From NCBI RefSeq assembly GCF_027853965.1, contig NZ_JAQGLB010000001.1, positions 496,001 through 560,000 of the forward strand: 64,000 nt of DNA, given 5' to 3'. Source of the DNA: Saccharopolyspora indica. GTDB taxonomy: Bacteria; Actinomycetota; Actinomycetes; Mycobacteriales; Pseudonocardiaceae. The notes under the pieces were generated by a model. That model saw only the letters and a program-made list of their open reading frames with translations, had not been told where the DNA came from and did no database searches. Made by a program: the position numbers and the translations under genes. Shown one piece after another: positions 16,101-24,149 of the stretch (position 1 is its first letter; every line of letters begins with the position of its first letter).

Positions 16101-18328
16101 CTGCGTACCTCCCACGTCGCCTCGATCCACACCCGGTCACCGTCGACCACCGCTGATGTCGCCACATCCACGTCGGAGTGCGGGAGCGCGGGTTCGAGCG
16201 CCTCGCCGATCACGCTGACCGTGACCGCGTCCTCCGTGCCCGCCACCGTCAACCGCACCGTGCCGGTGGCCGTGGCCAGCGCGGTGACCGCGGGTTCGGT
16301 GAGCTTGCGGCGCACGTCCTTCGGGATCTCCGGGCGCTTGCCGGTCGCGGCGAACCGCACCGAAAGCCCCTGCCGCTCGGCCAGTTCGATGCACGCCCGC
16401 AGCTCGTGCAGCAGCGGATCGGGCACCGAGGCGTCCTCGGCGAACAGGCGCCGCATCTTGGCCGCCTCCACCGAACACCGCCGCCGCACCGAATCGTCGC
16501 CGGGGTCGAGGGTGCCCGAGGCCAGACCGGACAGCAGCGGGACCGTCGTGGTCTCCAGATCCGCGTACCGGTCCTTGCGGTCCCGGTGCAGCTGCCGAGC
16601 GACCTCCTCGGAAGTCCGCAGCTGCTCCTCCTCACGAGCCACGCGCGCCGAGGAAACCGCCAGCGCGCGCAGCACCACCGAGATCACCCCCACCGAGAGC
16701 TGGTAGGAGATGATCAGGGTGGTCGCGTTCACCGAGTCGGCGAACGTGATCGCGGCGTCCCCGGCCAGCCCGACCTGCACGAAGGTCACCACGTACTGGG
16801 CGATGAGCGTCACGGCGAAGACGAGCAGCCTGCAGTCGAGCAGGAACAGCACCAACGTCCAGCCGGCGTCGCCCTCCGACCAGTGCGCGAAACCGAGCAA
16901 GTCCTCAGGGCGAACCGACGCCGTCCCCAGCACGGACAACCCGAAGACGACCGCGATCAGCGGCCAGCGCCAGCGGCCGATCGACCGCCCCCGGCGCAGC
17001 GCGACCAGCACCACCAGGGTCAGCACCACGAACCCGCCCCAGGAGGCGAACTGGGCGGCCATCGGCCGGTAGGCATCAGGATGGGTCAGCAGCTTCGGCA
17101 GGTCCAGTAAGCACAGGATGACGAGGTTCATCACCACGGCCGCCCACTGCAGGCCGCGCAGGAACCGGGCCGCGATGTTCTCGGCGTCCCCGCCGAGGTC
17201 CTCCGGTGCGCCCAGCGGACAGGCCATCCGCACCCGGGTCCCGCAGCCGGGGCTGCTGGTCACCTCGGCACTGCCACCGGTGCGGCGCATGCGCTCCACC
17301 AGCGAGCGCGTCACGCCGTAGCGGTGCCGCGAGATGCGCTCCGGGTCGAACCCGAGCCCCGCGTCGACGACCTCGACGACGACGTCGTCGCCATCGCGGG
17401 AGACGATCACCTCGGCACTGTCGGTTCCGGCATGTCGCACGACGTTGGTCAGCGCCTCGCGCGTGCCGTGGCACAGAGCGGCAGCCTCGACCGTCGGCAC
17501 CACCAGCTCGCCGGGGGCGGTCACGTGCACCGTCAACGGGGTCCTGGTGACGGTGTCGCGGAGCATGCCCACCAGATCGACATCTCCGCCGGAGACCACG
17601 GACCGGCCGCGGATCACCTCCAGGTCGCGGCTGGACTGCTCGGCGAGCCAGGGCTGCTTCTCGTGCACCACGCCGGCGCCCACCATCAACAACGTGGCCG
17701 AGGCGGTGTCGTGCAGTGCCGCCAAGTGCTCGCTCTCATCAGTTCGGCGTGCTTCGGCGACCGCTGCCTGACGGCGGAGCCGCTCACCGCGGGCGACGTG
17801 CTGATCAGCGGTCTGGGCGCTGCGCCGCACCAGCAGGTACAGCCATCCCGAGAGGGTGGCCTCCATGAGCATCCACAGGTGGATCGGCGCCGCGGTCAGC
17901 CAGTGGTCGGGCATGGCCAGTGCGGTGCCGACCAGGTGCGCGGCGGTGATCACCGGGATCGCCGCGGCCAGCGCCCGCACCCCGATGTGCCAGGGATAGG
18001 CGACGAGGATGACCGCCGATGCCACTCGCACCCAGGTGGTGCCCTCCGGACCGGAGCCGATCGGCGTCGTCCAGGCCTGGGTGAGGCCGATCGCGCACAC
18101 CACCAGCACGTCCACGACCACCGGCCAGCGCCCACCGCCGCGAGTCATGCAGATCGCGTAGGTGACGTTCCAGGAGTTGAGCGCGACGACGATGACGACG
18201 GCCAGCCCGGGCGACAGCTCCGTCTCCATGACGAGCGAGGGCAGGCTCGCCATGGCCACCACGACCGCCCGCACCCACACCGCGTAGTGCAGCCCCAGGT
18301 GGACGAGCCCGCGTTCGGCCGACCCCAT
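16097..18328 (-). CDS. Tandem double histidine kinase, second half degenerate
   Basis: This 743-aa protein contains two kinase-like halves. The N-half has about six membrane helices (residues 15-165), a HisKA_3 segment with HLAALHDTASATLLMV (His206) and a HATPase domain with N-box REALTNVVRHAGTD and VDAGLGFDPERI. The C-half has another membrane block (about 393-560) and a helix around DRYADLETTTVPLLSGLASG. This aligns in pattern with a HisKA_3 helix but lacks His, and its ATPase-like tail has no N-box. The second half is thus probably a pseudokinase sensor. Its ATG overlaps the eccB stop (ATGA) and its stop overlaps the response regulator start, so eccB, kinase and regulator are coupled. Confidence 0.85.
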   Translation of the reverse strand: MGSAERGLVHLGLHYAVWVRAVVVAMASLPSLVMETELSPGLAVVIVVALNSWNVTYAICMTRGGGRWPVVVDVLVVCAIGLTQAWTTPIGSGPEGTTWVRVASAVILVAYPWHIGVRALAAAIPVITAAHLVGTALAMPDHWLTAAPIHLWMLMEATLSGWLYLLVRRSAQTADQHVARGERLRRQAAVAEARRTDESEHLAALHDTASATLLMVGAGVVHEKQPWLAEQSSRDLEVIRGRSVVSGGDVDLVGMLRDTVTRTPLTVHVTAPGELVVPTVEAAALCHGTREALTNVVRHAGTDSAEVIVSRDGDDVVVEVVDAGLGFDPERISRHRYGVTRSLVERMRRTGGSAEVTSSPGCGTRVRMACPLGAPEDLGGDAENIAARFLRGLQWAAVVMNLVILCLLDLPKLLTHPDAYRPMAAQFASWGGFVVLTLVVLVALRRGRSIGRWRWPLIAVVFGLSVLGTASVRPEDLLGFAHWSEGDAGWTLVLFLLDCRLLVFAVTLIAQYVVTFVQVGLAGDAAITFADSVNATTLIISYQLSVGVISVVLRALAVSSARVAREEEQLRTSEEVARQLHRDRKDRYADLETTTVPLLSGLASGTLDPGDDSVRRRCSVEAAKMRRLFAEDASVPDPLLHELRACIELAERQGLSVRFAATGKRPEIPKDVRRKLTEPAVTALATATGTVRLTVAGTEDAVTVSVIGEALEPALPHSDVDVATSAVVDGDRVWIEATWEVRR

Positions 18329-19659
18329 CAGCCTGCGATCACCTGCCGGGCCCGCCCCGGATCGAGGGCCGCGCCGGTCGGGAGCAGCGCGAGCACGGAG
18401 GCCGGTGCGGTGTGCCGCGGCAGCTCGCCGTATCCGAGCGCGGAAACCGCCTCATCGCCCGGGATCGGGTACTTCGCACCCGTGTCGGTGATCAGGTAGA
18501 CCGCCCCGGCGTCGGTGACGATCGCACCGGATCCACCGGGGACGTAGACCTCGTTCGCCGTCTCCGGGGTCGGCGCGGCCACCGGGATCCGGCGCTGCGG
18601 CAGTTCCCAGCCGACGGTGACGTGCCCGTCGGAGGTGCAGACCGTGGCCGTTCGGCCGGGTGCCACCGGTTCCGGACGCTGTGCCGGGTACCCGTCCTCG
18701 CGGTGTGGAGATCGCGGGACGCGGCCGATGTCGGCAGTGGCGACCTCGATCCGGTGGGGGCGCTCGCCGGGGTAGGCGGCGGCGGTGCCCGTTGCTCCGA
18801 GCACCAGATCTGCCTCGGTCTCGGTGATCACGGCCAGGCCGTCGCGCTGGACCAGGTAGTACTCGCCGACCTCGGACAGCAGGACCTGCCCGACCAAGCG
18901 GGGCTCCGCGCCCACCTGGACGCCTGGAGCTCCTGCCCCGGGCACCTCGATGGGGCTCAGATCCCGGCCGGCCGGGACGGTGTTCAGCCAGGCGGGCGTT
19001 ACCAGGACGTCTTGAGATCCGGCGTACCCGAGGGCCACCAGGGCGCGCTCACCGTCCAGCCGGTGCCGCTGACCTCCGGTCACCAGGAACCGTTCTCCGG
19101 AGGGGAGCCGCGCCAGCAGCGCGCGGCTCTCGGTGCCACCGGCCTTCGGTCCTAACAGGATGGTGGTGATCGGAGCGTCGCCGTTTCGGTCGACCCGGGT
19201 GCACGTGGTCCACGCCCCGTTGAGCAGGCGCTCCGGGCGTGGCAGTGAATCGGGCGCACCGGCGATGCCGACGGCCGCGCCTCGGGGAGCACCGGACAGC
19301 GATTTCGCGGGCACGGTGACGGTCTTGGCGCCGTCACCTCCGGCGAGCAACCGCGCGGAGGCGTAGTTGAGCACCGGGTGCAGCAAACCGTCCTCGCCCA
19401 GGACGAACCTGGTCCCGGTCTCCTTCTCGATGATCACCTGGCCGCCCTGCCGCCAGGCCTCCGCGCGCGTCGGGGCGAGCAGGCCGATGACACCGAACAC
19501 CGCGGACACCAGGAGCGCGACCGCCAGTCCGAGCGCGGTGCCGAGCACGACGCGTTTGGCCGGCGCCACCGGGTGGTTGGCGTCAGCGGAAACGAGCGCG
19601 GAGACCAGCCGACGGCGCAAGAACCGGTAGGCCTGGATCTGATCTCGCTGTGTCCACAC
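18328..19659 (-). CDS. eccB: EccB-like type VII secretion protein
   Basis: This 443-aa protein opens with the EccB signature (WTQRDQIQAYRFLRRRLVSA), followed by a single membrane helix (VVLGTALGLAVALLVSAVFG) and a large extracytoplasmic domain with the repeat strands typical of EccB (GTRFVLGEDGLLHPVLNYAS, LYLITDTG-like strands near the C-terminus). EccB is a core component of the ESX membrane complex, facing the periplasm. The start is a GTG with a GAGG and G-rich stretch upstream. It is separated from eccC and eccD by about 11 kb but is on the same strand as mycP and the two-component genes, forming a second secretion transcript. Confidence 0.92.
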   Translation of the reverse strand: MWTQRDQIQAYRFLRRRLVSALVSADANHPVAPAKRVVLGTALGLAVALLVSAVFGVIGLLAPTRAEAWRQGGQVIIEKETGTRFVLGEDGLLHPVLNYASARLLAGGDGAKTVTVPAKSLSGAPRGAAVGIAGAPDSLPRPERLLNGAWTTCTRVDRNGDAPITTILLGPKAGGTESRALLARLPSGERFLVTGGQRHRLDGERALVALGYAGSQDVLVTPAWLNTVPAGRDLSPIEVPGAGAPGVQVGAEPRLVGQVLLSEVGEYYLVQRDGLAVITETEADLVLGATGTAAAYPGERPHRIEVATADIGRVPRSPHREDGYPAQRPEPVAPGRTATVCTSDGHVTVGWELPQRRIPVAAPTPETANEVYVPGGSGAIVTDAGAVYLITDTGAKYPIPGDEAVSALGYGELPRHTAPASVLALLPTGAALDPGRARQVIAG

Positions 19660-19841
19660 CTCGTGACCCCCGTACAGAGCATCTGATCGATGCGATCGTA
19701 CTCAGTGGTACGACTTTTTTGTACGTGCTGGGTAACATTCGCCAATCTCGCAGCGATAGGACCGGTTCCGTTCTCCGTATCGTTGCGGAAAGGTGACCGC
19801 GGTGGTCTGCCGGTATTTCTACCGTGTTGGGCGCCGACGGT

Positions 19842-21215
19842 TCAGGCGCATGCTGATGAGTCCGCCGGGCCGCCCGTGGTCCGCCGGATGATCTCGTTGT
19901 GCTCGCTGCCCGTGGGGCGGCCGCCCGGTCTCGGTCGGCCGGATGGATCCACTGTGGATGGTGGGGTGAACAGCGGTCGCCCCTCTTCCATCCGGATGGT
20001 CCAGCGCTGGTTGTGGATCGTCCGGTGGTGGTGCCCGCAGAGCATGACGAGGTTGTTCAGCTCGGTCGCACCACCGTCGATCCAGCTGGTGAGGTGGTGC
20101 GCTTCCGGTGTGCCCGGCGGTCGGTCGCACGAGGGGAACGCGCAGGTGTCGTCGCGCAGGAGCAGTGCCGCCCGGATGTGGGGCGGCGCGGTGCGTTCGG
20201 CGCGGCCGACGTTGAGCGGGAGGTTGTCGCTGCCGAGGACGACGGGCAGGACCTCCGCGTCGCAGGCCATCCGGCGCACGTTCTCGGCGGTGATCGGCTG
20301 GCCGGTCGCGGTGAGGGTGCCCGGCAGGCCGTCGCCGCCGAGCGCGCGTGCGAGGTCGTTGAAGTCGATGGTCACCGCGATGTGCGGACGCTGCCCGCCG
20401 GGGCGGGGCAGTTTGTCGGAGGCGATGGCGATGTCGAGCAGCGCGTCGAGGGCGTCGGCGTTGCGTTGCGCGGGCGAGCGCGGGTCGAGCTCGCCGTCGG
20501 TGGTGGGGCGCGGGGCGGCGAGCGGTTGCAGGACGGCCCGGAATTTCGCCCCGGTTTCGCGGTCGAGGCGGGCGTTGATGATGGTCATGCCGTCGGCGGC
20601 GGTGCCGTAGTTCAGCTCGCGGATGACGCGTTGGGTTTCTTCTTCGCAGTAGGCGCCGTTCTGGTCGAGGTGGTAGCGGGTGCGCTCGGCCAGGAGGGAG
20701 AGCTGGTGCGGGGAGTGCTCGGCCGCGTAGCCGGCGAGCATGGTCTCGGCCTGCTCCAGTTCGGTGGCCGTGCTGATCGGCGCCAGCCGGCGGATGCCGT
20801 CGGCGATCGCGCGGGCGTGTGGCACGGTGATCGCGCCGGATGCGATCGCCCGGGCGGTGGCCGGGAGCTCGGCGGGCACCGGGGTTCCGTCGGGAGTGGT
20901 GCGTTCGGTGGCCAGGCGTGCCACCATGGCCCGGTTTTTCGCCTCGCCGCTGGCGATGTTGAGCATGCCCTTCAGCCAGGCCTCGGTGTTCCGGGCGCTC
21001 TGCGCGGTGGGGAGTCCGCGGTCTTCGGCCTCGGCGATGGCCCGCAGCTGGGTCGCCATCGCGGCCCGCATCGCGGCCTCGGAGTCGTGGATCGCGGCGA
21101 TCAGTTCTTCGTCGGAGCGCGCGGCGACCGCCGGGTGAGTGTCCACACCCGGATCGGAGATCAACGCCAGCCCGTCCATGCCAACGACTATCCACAGCGG
21201 AAAACCCGTATTCAT
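19842..21215 (-). CDS. DUF222 and HNH endonuclease-domain protein (13E12-type)
   Basis: This is a 457-aa protein. An N-terminal DUF222 helical region (about 30-330) is followed by an HNH nuclease motif. Zinc-binding and catalytic residues appear in CAFPSCDRPPGTPEAHHLTS and LNNLVMLCGHHHRTIHNQRW. Such proteins occur in many copies in actinobacterial genomes and are called 13E12-repeat proteins in mycobacteria; their role is unsettled and they are not part of the secretion system. The start at this ATG has a weak ribosome site; the Met twelve codons later is an alternative. The gene ends just past the eccB upstream region, 182 bases away. Confidence 0.88.
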   Translation of the reverse strand: MNTGFPLWIVVGMDGLALISDPGVDTHPAVAARSDEELIAAIHDSEAAMRAAMATQLRAIAEAEDRGLPTAQSARNTEAWLKGMLNIASGEAKNRAMVARLATERTTPDGTPVPAELPATARAIASGAITVPHARAIADGIRRLAPISTATELEQAETMLAGYAAEHSPHQLSLLAERTRYHLDQNGAYCEEETQRVIRELNYGTAADGMTIINARLDRETGAKFRAVLQPLAAPRPTTDGELDPRSPAQRNADALDALLDIAIASDKLPRPGGQRPHIAVTIDFNDLARALGGDGLPGTLTATGQPITAENVRRMACDAEVLPVVLGSDNLPLNVGRAERTAPPHIRAALLLRDDTCAFPSCDRPPGTPEAHHLTSWIDGGATELNNLVMLCGHHHRTIHNQRWTIRMEEGRPLFTPPSTVDPSGRPRPGGRPTGSEHNEIIRRTTGGPADSSACA

Positions 21216-21370
21216 CGCTCGATCAGGTTCAAGAACGCTGAATTTCCAACGCTGTCAACGTGATAGGTGAACTTTCCGGCGTGATGCACGATAATTCGAG
21301 TGCGTGACGGCGACGACACGCCGAGTCGAGTGCGGTTTTCTGGAAAGAAAAGCGCCTGGGCAGCTGAACG

Positions 21371-21961
21371 TCAGCGAGGCATCCCGCCGGTGCTGGCGGC
21401 GAGCAGCGCCTGCGCCGCGACCTTCGCGTGCTGGAGGCAGTTCGCGTCGTTGAGCGCCATCGAACGGCTCGCCGCGCCGTCGACCAGGACGGCCAGTTGT
21501 TCGGCCAGCGCGGCGGGATTCGTGGCGCCCAGCGCACTGGTCAGCTCGGTGAGGCGGCTTGCCAGGCGGCGCTTCTGCTCGGCGGCGAATTCGTGGACCG
21601 GGCTGGCCGGGTCCGGGAATTCGGCTGCCGCGTCGATGAAGGGGCAGCCGCGGATCGGCTCGTGGTCTGGTGCCGCGAACAGGGCGAGGATGCGCTCTTC
21701 GGGTGTGAGGTCTGCGCGGTCGAACACGCCTTCCAGGGTGCGGTCGGATTCGACGAGTTCCCGGAGGTGGCTGACCACGAGGTCGTCCTTGGTGGGGAAG
21801 TGCGCGTACAGGGTGCGCTTCGAGACCGGGGCGGCGGCGGCCACCTGCTCCATGCTGGTCGCGTTGATGCCTCGTGCTTGGAAGAGCGCGTTCGCCGCGG
21901 CGAGGATGCGCTCGCGCCCGCCTCGTCCTTTGCGACGCTGGGGCGCCTGCTGCTCGGCCAC
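21371..21961 (-). CDS. TetR-family repressor next to nitroreductase remnant
   Basis: This 196-aa protein has a TetR DNA-binding domain at the N-terminus (GGRERILAAANALFQARGIN, then SMEQVAAAAPVSKRTLYAHF with the recognition helix) and a C-terminal ligand-binding domain containing GCPFIDAAAEFPDP. It is divergently oriented to the nitroreductase remnant. Inverted and direct repeats in the shared promoter fit autoregulation plus control of that neighbour. Confidence 0.9.
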   Translation of the reverse strand: MAEQQAPQRRKGRGGRERILAAANALFQARGINATSMEQVAAAAPVSKRTLYAHFPTKDDLVVSHLRELVESDRTLEGVFDRADLTPEERILALFAAPDHEPIRGCPFIDAAAEFPDPASPVHEFAAEQKRRLASRLTELTSALGATNPAALAEQLAVLVDGAASRSMALNDANCLQHAKVAAQALLAASTGGMPR

Positions 21962-21964
21962 CAG

Positions 21965-21990
21965 CTAAGTATACAGGGTCGTGTACTTAG
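21965..21990. promoter_or_regulatory. Putative TetR operator, inverted repeat
   Basis: CTAAGTATAC and GTGTACTTAG are arranged as an inverted repeat (nine of ten positions complementary) four bases upstream of the tetR start. The half-site TACTTAGTGG recurs exactly at 22035-22044, nearer the divergent gene. This arrangement is typical of TetR autoregulation sites. Confidence 0.65.
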
Positions 21991-22063
21991 TGGGCTCCCT
22001 TGTGCTAGCGTGCCGCAATGTAAACGATATCGTCTACTTAGTGGACCTGCGAGGAGCCCCGAA

Positions 22064-22656
22064 GTGACCACCATGGCCGAACGCGCCGAAGAACTGATCC
22101 GGAGCCGGCGAGCGGTGCGCTCGTTCCGGCCGGACCCGGTGCCCGACGAGACGCTGCGCGCGACCGGCTGAGCGAGGCGCTGCTCACCGCCCACGCCGAG
22201 CAGCGCCTCTCCGTGGACTTCCCGTACCGGGACGAGCTGTACAGCGAGGTGCACAGGACGCGCCGGGCTGCTTTCGGCGCCGCGATGTACGGCGCGCTGG
22301 GCATCGGCCGCGCGGACCACGAGGCGCGCGACGCTTTTCAATCCGAGAGCCTCCGCTTCTACGGAGCGCCGCACGTGGCCCTGCTGCTCGCGCCGTCCAA
22401 CGCCGACGAGCGGATGGCCGCCGACATCGGCATCTACGGGCAGACGCTGCTGCTGTCGATGACGGCGTACGGGGTCGCCAGCTGCCCGCAGGGCATGCTC
22501 GGCTTCTACGGCGACGTGGTGCGCGACTGCCTGGGGATCAGCGACGGCAAGGTGCTCTTCGGCGTTTCCTTCGGCTACGCCCGGGATTCCGCGGCCGTCA
22601 ACCACATCGAACCCGGGCGGGCGGAGCTCGGTGAGACGACGCGCTTCCACACCTGA
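22064..22656 (+). pseudogene. Nitroreductase-family pseudogene with internal deletion
   Basis: A GTG start with GAGGAG seven bases upstream gives MAERAEELIRSRRAVRSFRP, the N-terminus of a nitroreductase. It stops after ETLRA-TG. A second frame then resumes with DRLSEALLTAHAEQRLSVDF and continues to an intact C-terminus (GQTLLLSMTAYGVASCPQGM; the end is VLFGVSFGYARD). The missing segment is the flavin-contacting part that normally carries 'APSxxNxQPW'. The break lies in GCGCG-rich sequence, so a deletion of roughly 30 codons with a frameshift is likely. The downstream part could be expressed from an internal ATG at 22213 but would lack the flavin site. Its divergent TetR gene remains intact. 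Confidence 0.8.
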
Positions 22657-22663
22657 CCGCTGC

Positions 22664-23584
22664 TCAGTTCCGCCTGAAGAACTCGATCAGGCTCACCGCC
22701 ACGTGCTTGCCCTCGGTCAGATCGGTGGCGCCCTGGAACCTGACGCGAACCCGCTTGACGTCGCTGACCCCGATGTTGACCTGTTGCGGGTCCGCGTGGT
22801 CGGTCAGCTGCACGGTTCGCGTCTCGGCCTTGCCGTCGACGGTGGTCGCGGTGATGTGCGCGGACGTCGGCCTGGCCTGGGTGTCGAACAGCTCGGCCTT
22901 GCTCGACGGGCCGATCGTCACCAGCATGCTCACCAGCCGGAACGGCTGGTCGAAGTCGAACTCGATCCAGGCGTCGGGCTCCGGGGCGCCCCAGTACTCG
23001 CCGTTGACCACGTCGATCGCGTTCGCGGCGGGATGACCGGGTACCTCCGCGCTGGCGGCGGTGCGCACCGGGCCGATGCGGGCCGTCCCGGAGGTCTTGT
23101 CGAGGAAGTCCTGCACTGCGTACTGGCCGAACGGGTAGAGCAGGATGCCGCCGACCACCAGGACCAGCAGCGCGCAGAGGACGATCAGCCGGCGCAGCAC
23201 CTTGTGCCCGTCGACGTTCCGGGAACGGCGGGTGCGGCGCGGCGCCTTCTCCGGTTCGGGCGCAGAGGCCAGCGGCCGTGCGCAGCGTCGGCAGAACCGC
23301 CTGCCGGGTGGGTTGGGGGTGCTGCACGCGGGGCACGGCGGGCCGTCGGGAGCGGCTTCTTCCACCGGTGCGGTCGACTCGGGCCGTGGCGCGACCGGGA
23401 CCGCCGGTTGCACGGCCGCGGGCTGGTCCGGCTCGGCCGGGATGCGTTGCGTCGGAGCGTCCTCGGCCGGTCGCTCGGGTTCCGCCTCCTCGGCTTTCGA
23501 GCCCCACCCCAGGTAGGTGCCGCACGTGCCGCAGAAGTCGTCGTCGCGGGCCACCTTCGCACCGCACGTCGTGCAGGAACGCAT
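22664..23584 (-). CDS. Zinc-ribbon membrane protein with discoidin-like outer domain
   Basis: This is a 306-aa protein. Two zinc ribbons lie in the cytosolic half: CTTCGAKVARDDDFCGTCG at residues 4-22 and CPACSTPNPPGRRFCRRC near 83-100. A Pro/Glu-rich linker lies between them. A single membrane helix follows (LRRLIVLCALLVLVVGGILL), then an outer domain of about 150 residues. It looks like an F5/8 type C (discoidin) jelly roll (PAANAIDVVNGEYWGAPEPD, DAWIEFDFDQPFRLVSMLVT, KRVRVRFQ). It is the last gene of the contractile injection operon, four bases from the gpI-like gene. Reported Streptomyces systems use a membrane protein (CisA, as I recall) to attach the particle to the membrane. By layout this is a candidate for that role. 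Confidence 0.75.
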   Translation of the reverse strand: MRSCTTCGAKVARDDDFCGTCGTYLGWGSKAEEAEPERPAEDAPTQRIPAEPDQPAAVQPAVPVAPRPESTAPVEEAAPDGPPCPACSTPNPPGRRFCRRCARPLASAPEPEKAPRRTRRSRNVDGHKVLRRLIVLCALLVLVVGGILLYPFGQYAVQDFLDKTSGTARIGPVRTAASAEVPGHPAANAIDVVNGEYWGAPEPDAWIEFDFDQPFRLVSMLVTIGPSSKAELFDTQARPTSAHITATTVDGKAETRTVQLTDHADPQQVNIGVSDVKRVRVRFQGATDLTEGKHVAVSLIEFFRRN

Positions 23585-23588
23585 CGCA

Positions 23589-24149
23589 CTACCCCCTCTC
23601 CTGCTGCGGTGGGCCGGGCAGCACCTCGACGGAGCAGCCGAGGTGCACCGGGCACACCGAGTTCACCAACGTCACGACCTGTTGCTGGTCGACCTGCGAA
23701 CGGCCCGGCCACACCTGGACCACGGCGCGCGCGGTGGCAGCGCCGGGGAGGGCGTTGCCCGGCCGGGTGGACCAGGTGGCACCGGGGCCGTCGAGCACCC
23801 GGGCGTGCACACCCGCGCACAACCAGAGCACGTCCACGAGTCCGCGCGCGGTGCCCCGCCAGCGGTGTAGTTCGACGGCGCGCAGGAGCACCGCCCGGCG
23901 CAGGGCGGGCGGCCACCTCGGGTCGAGGTCGGCCGCCACCCACGTCGCCAGCCAGGACGTGAAGTCCTCGGGCGCCACCCGCGGGTCGAAGTAGTGCGCC
24001 ACGTTGTCCAGAGTGGACAGTATCGGTGCGAGGACGGCGTCCAGGCCCGATGTCAACCGCTGGGCGAAGTCGTCGGCGGCGTACATCGCCGGGAGCAGAC
24101 CGCCCAGCGGGTAGCGGCTGGGCAGGTCGGGGATCGCCCGGCGGCTCAT
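23589..24149 (-). CDS. cis12: Baseplate protein, gpI/tail-protein-I-like
   Basis: This 186-aa protein starts MSRRAIPDLPSRYPLGGLLP. It continues with a helix TSGLDAVLAPILSTLDNVAH, then PEDFTSWLATWVAADLDPRW and VELHRWRGTARGLVDVLWLC, which is the pattern of phage tail protein I (gpI) and Afp12-like baseplate subunits. The C-terminal part has LPGAATARAVVQVWPG and VNSVCPVHLGCSVEVLPG. Its ATG overlaps the stop of the gpJ-like gene. A much longer frame covers this gene and the preceding one, but the gpJ-like gene is real in another phase and the long version is a shadow. The role is in the baseplate wedge of the injection machine. Confidence 0.85.
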   Translation of the reverse strand: MSRRAIPDLPSRYPLGGLLPAMYAADDFAQRLTSGLDAVLAPILSTLDNVAHYFDPRVAPEDFTSWLATWVAADLDPRWPPALRRAVLLRAVELHRWRGTARGLVDVLWLCAGVHARVLDGPGATWSTRPGNALPGAATARAVVQVWPGRSQVDQQQVVTLVNSVCPVHLGCSVEVLPGPPQQERG

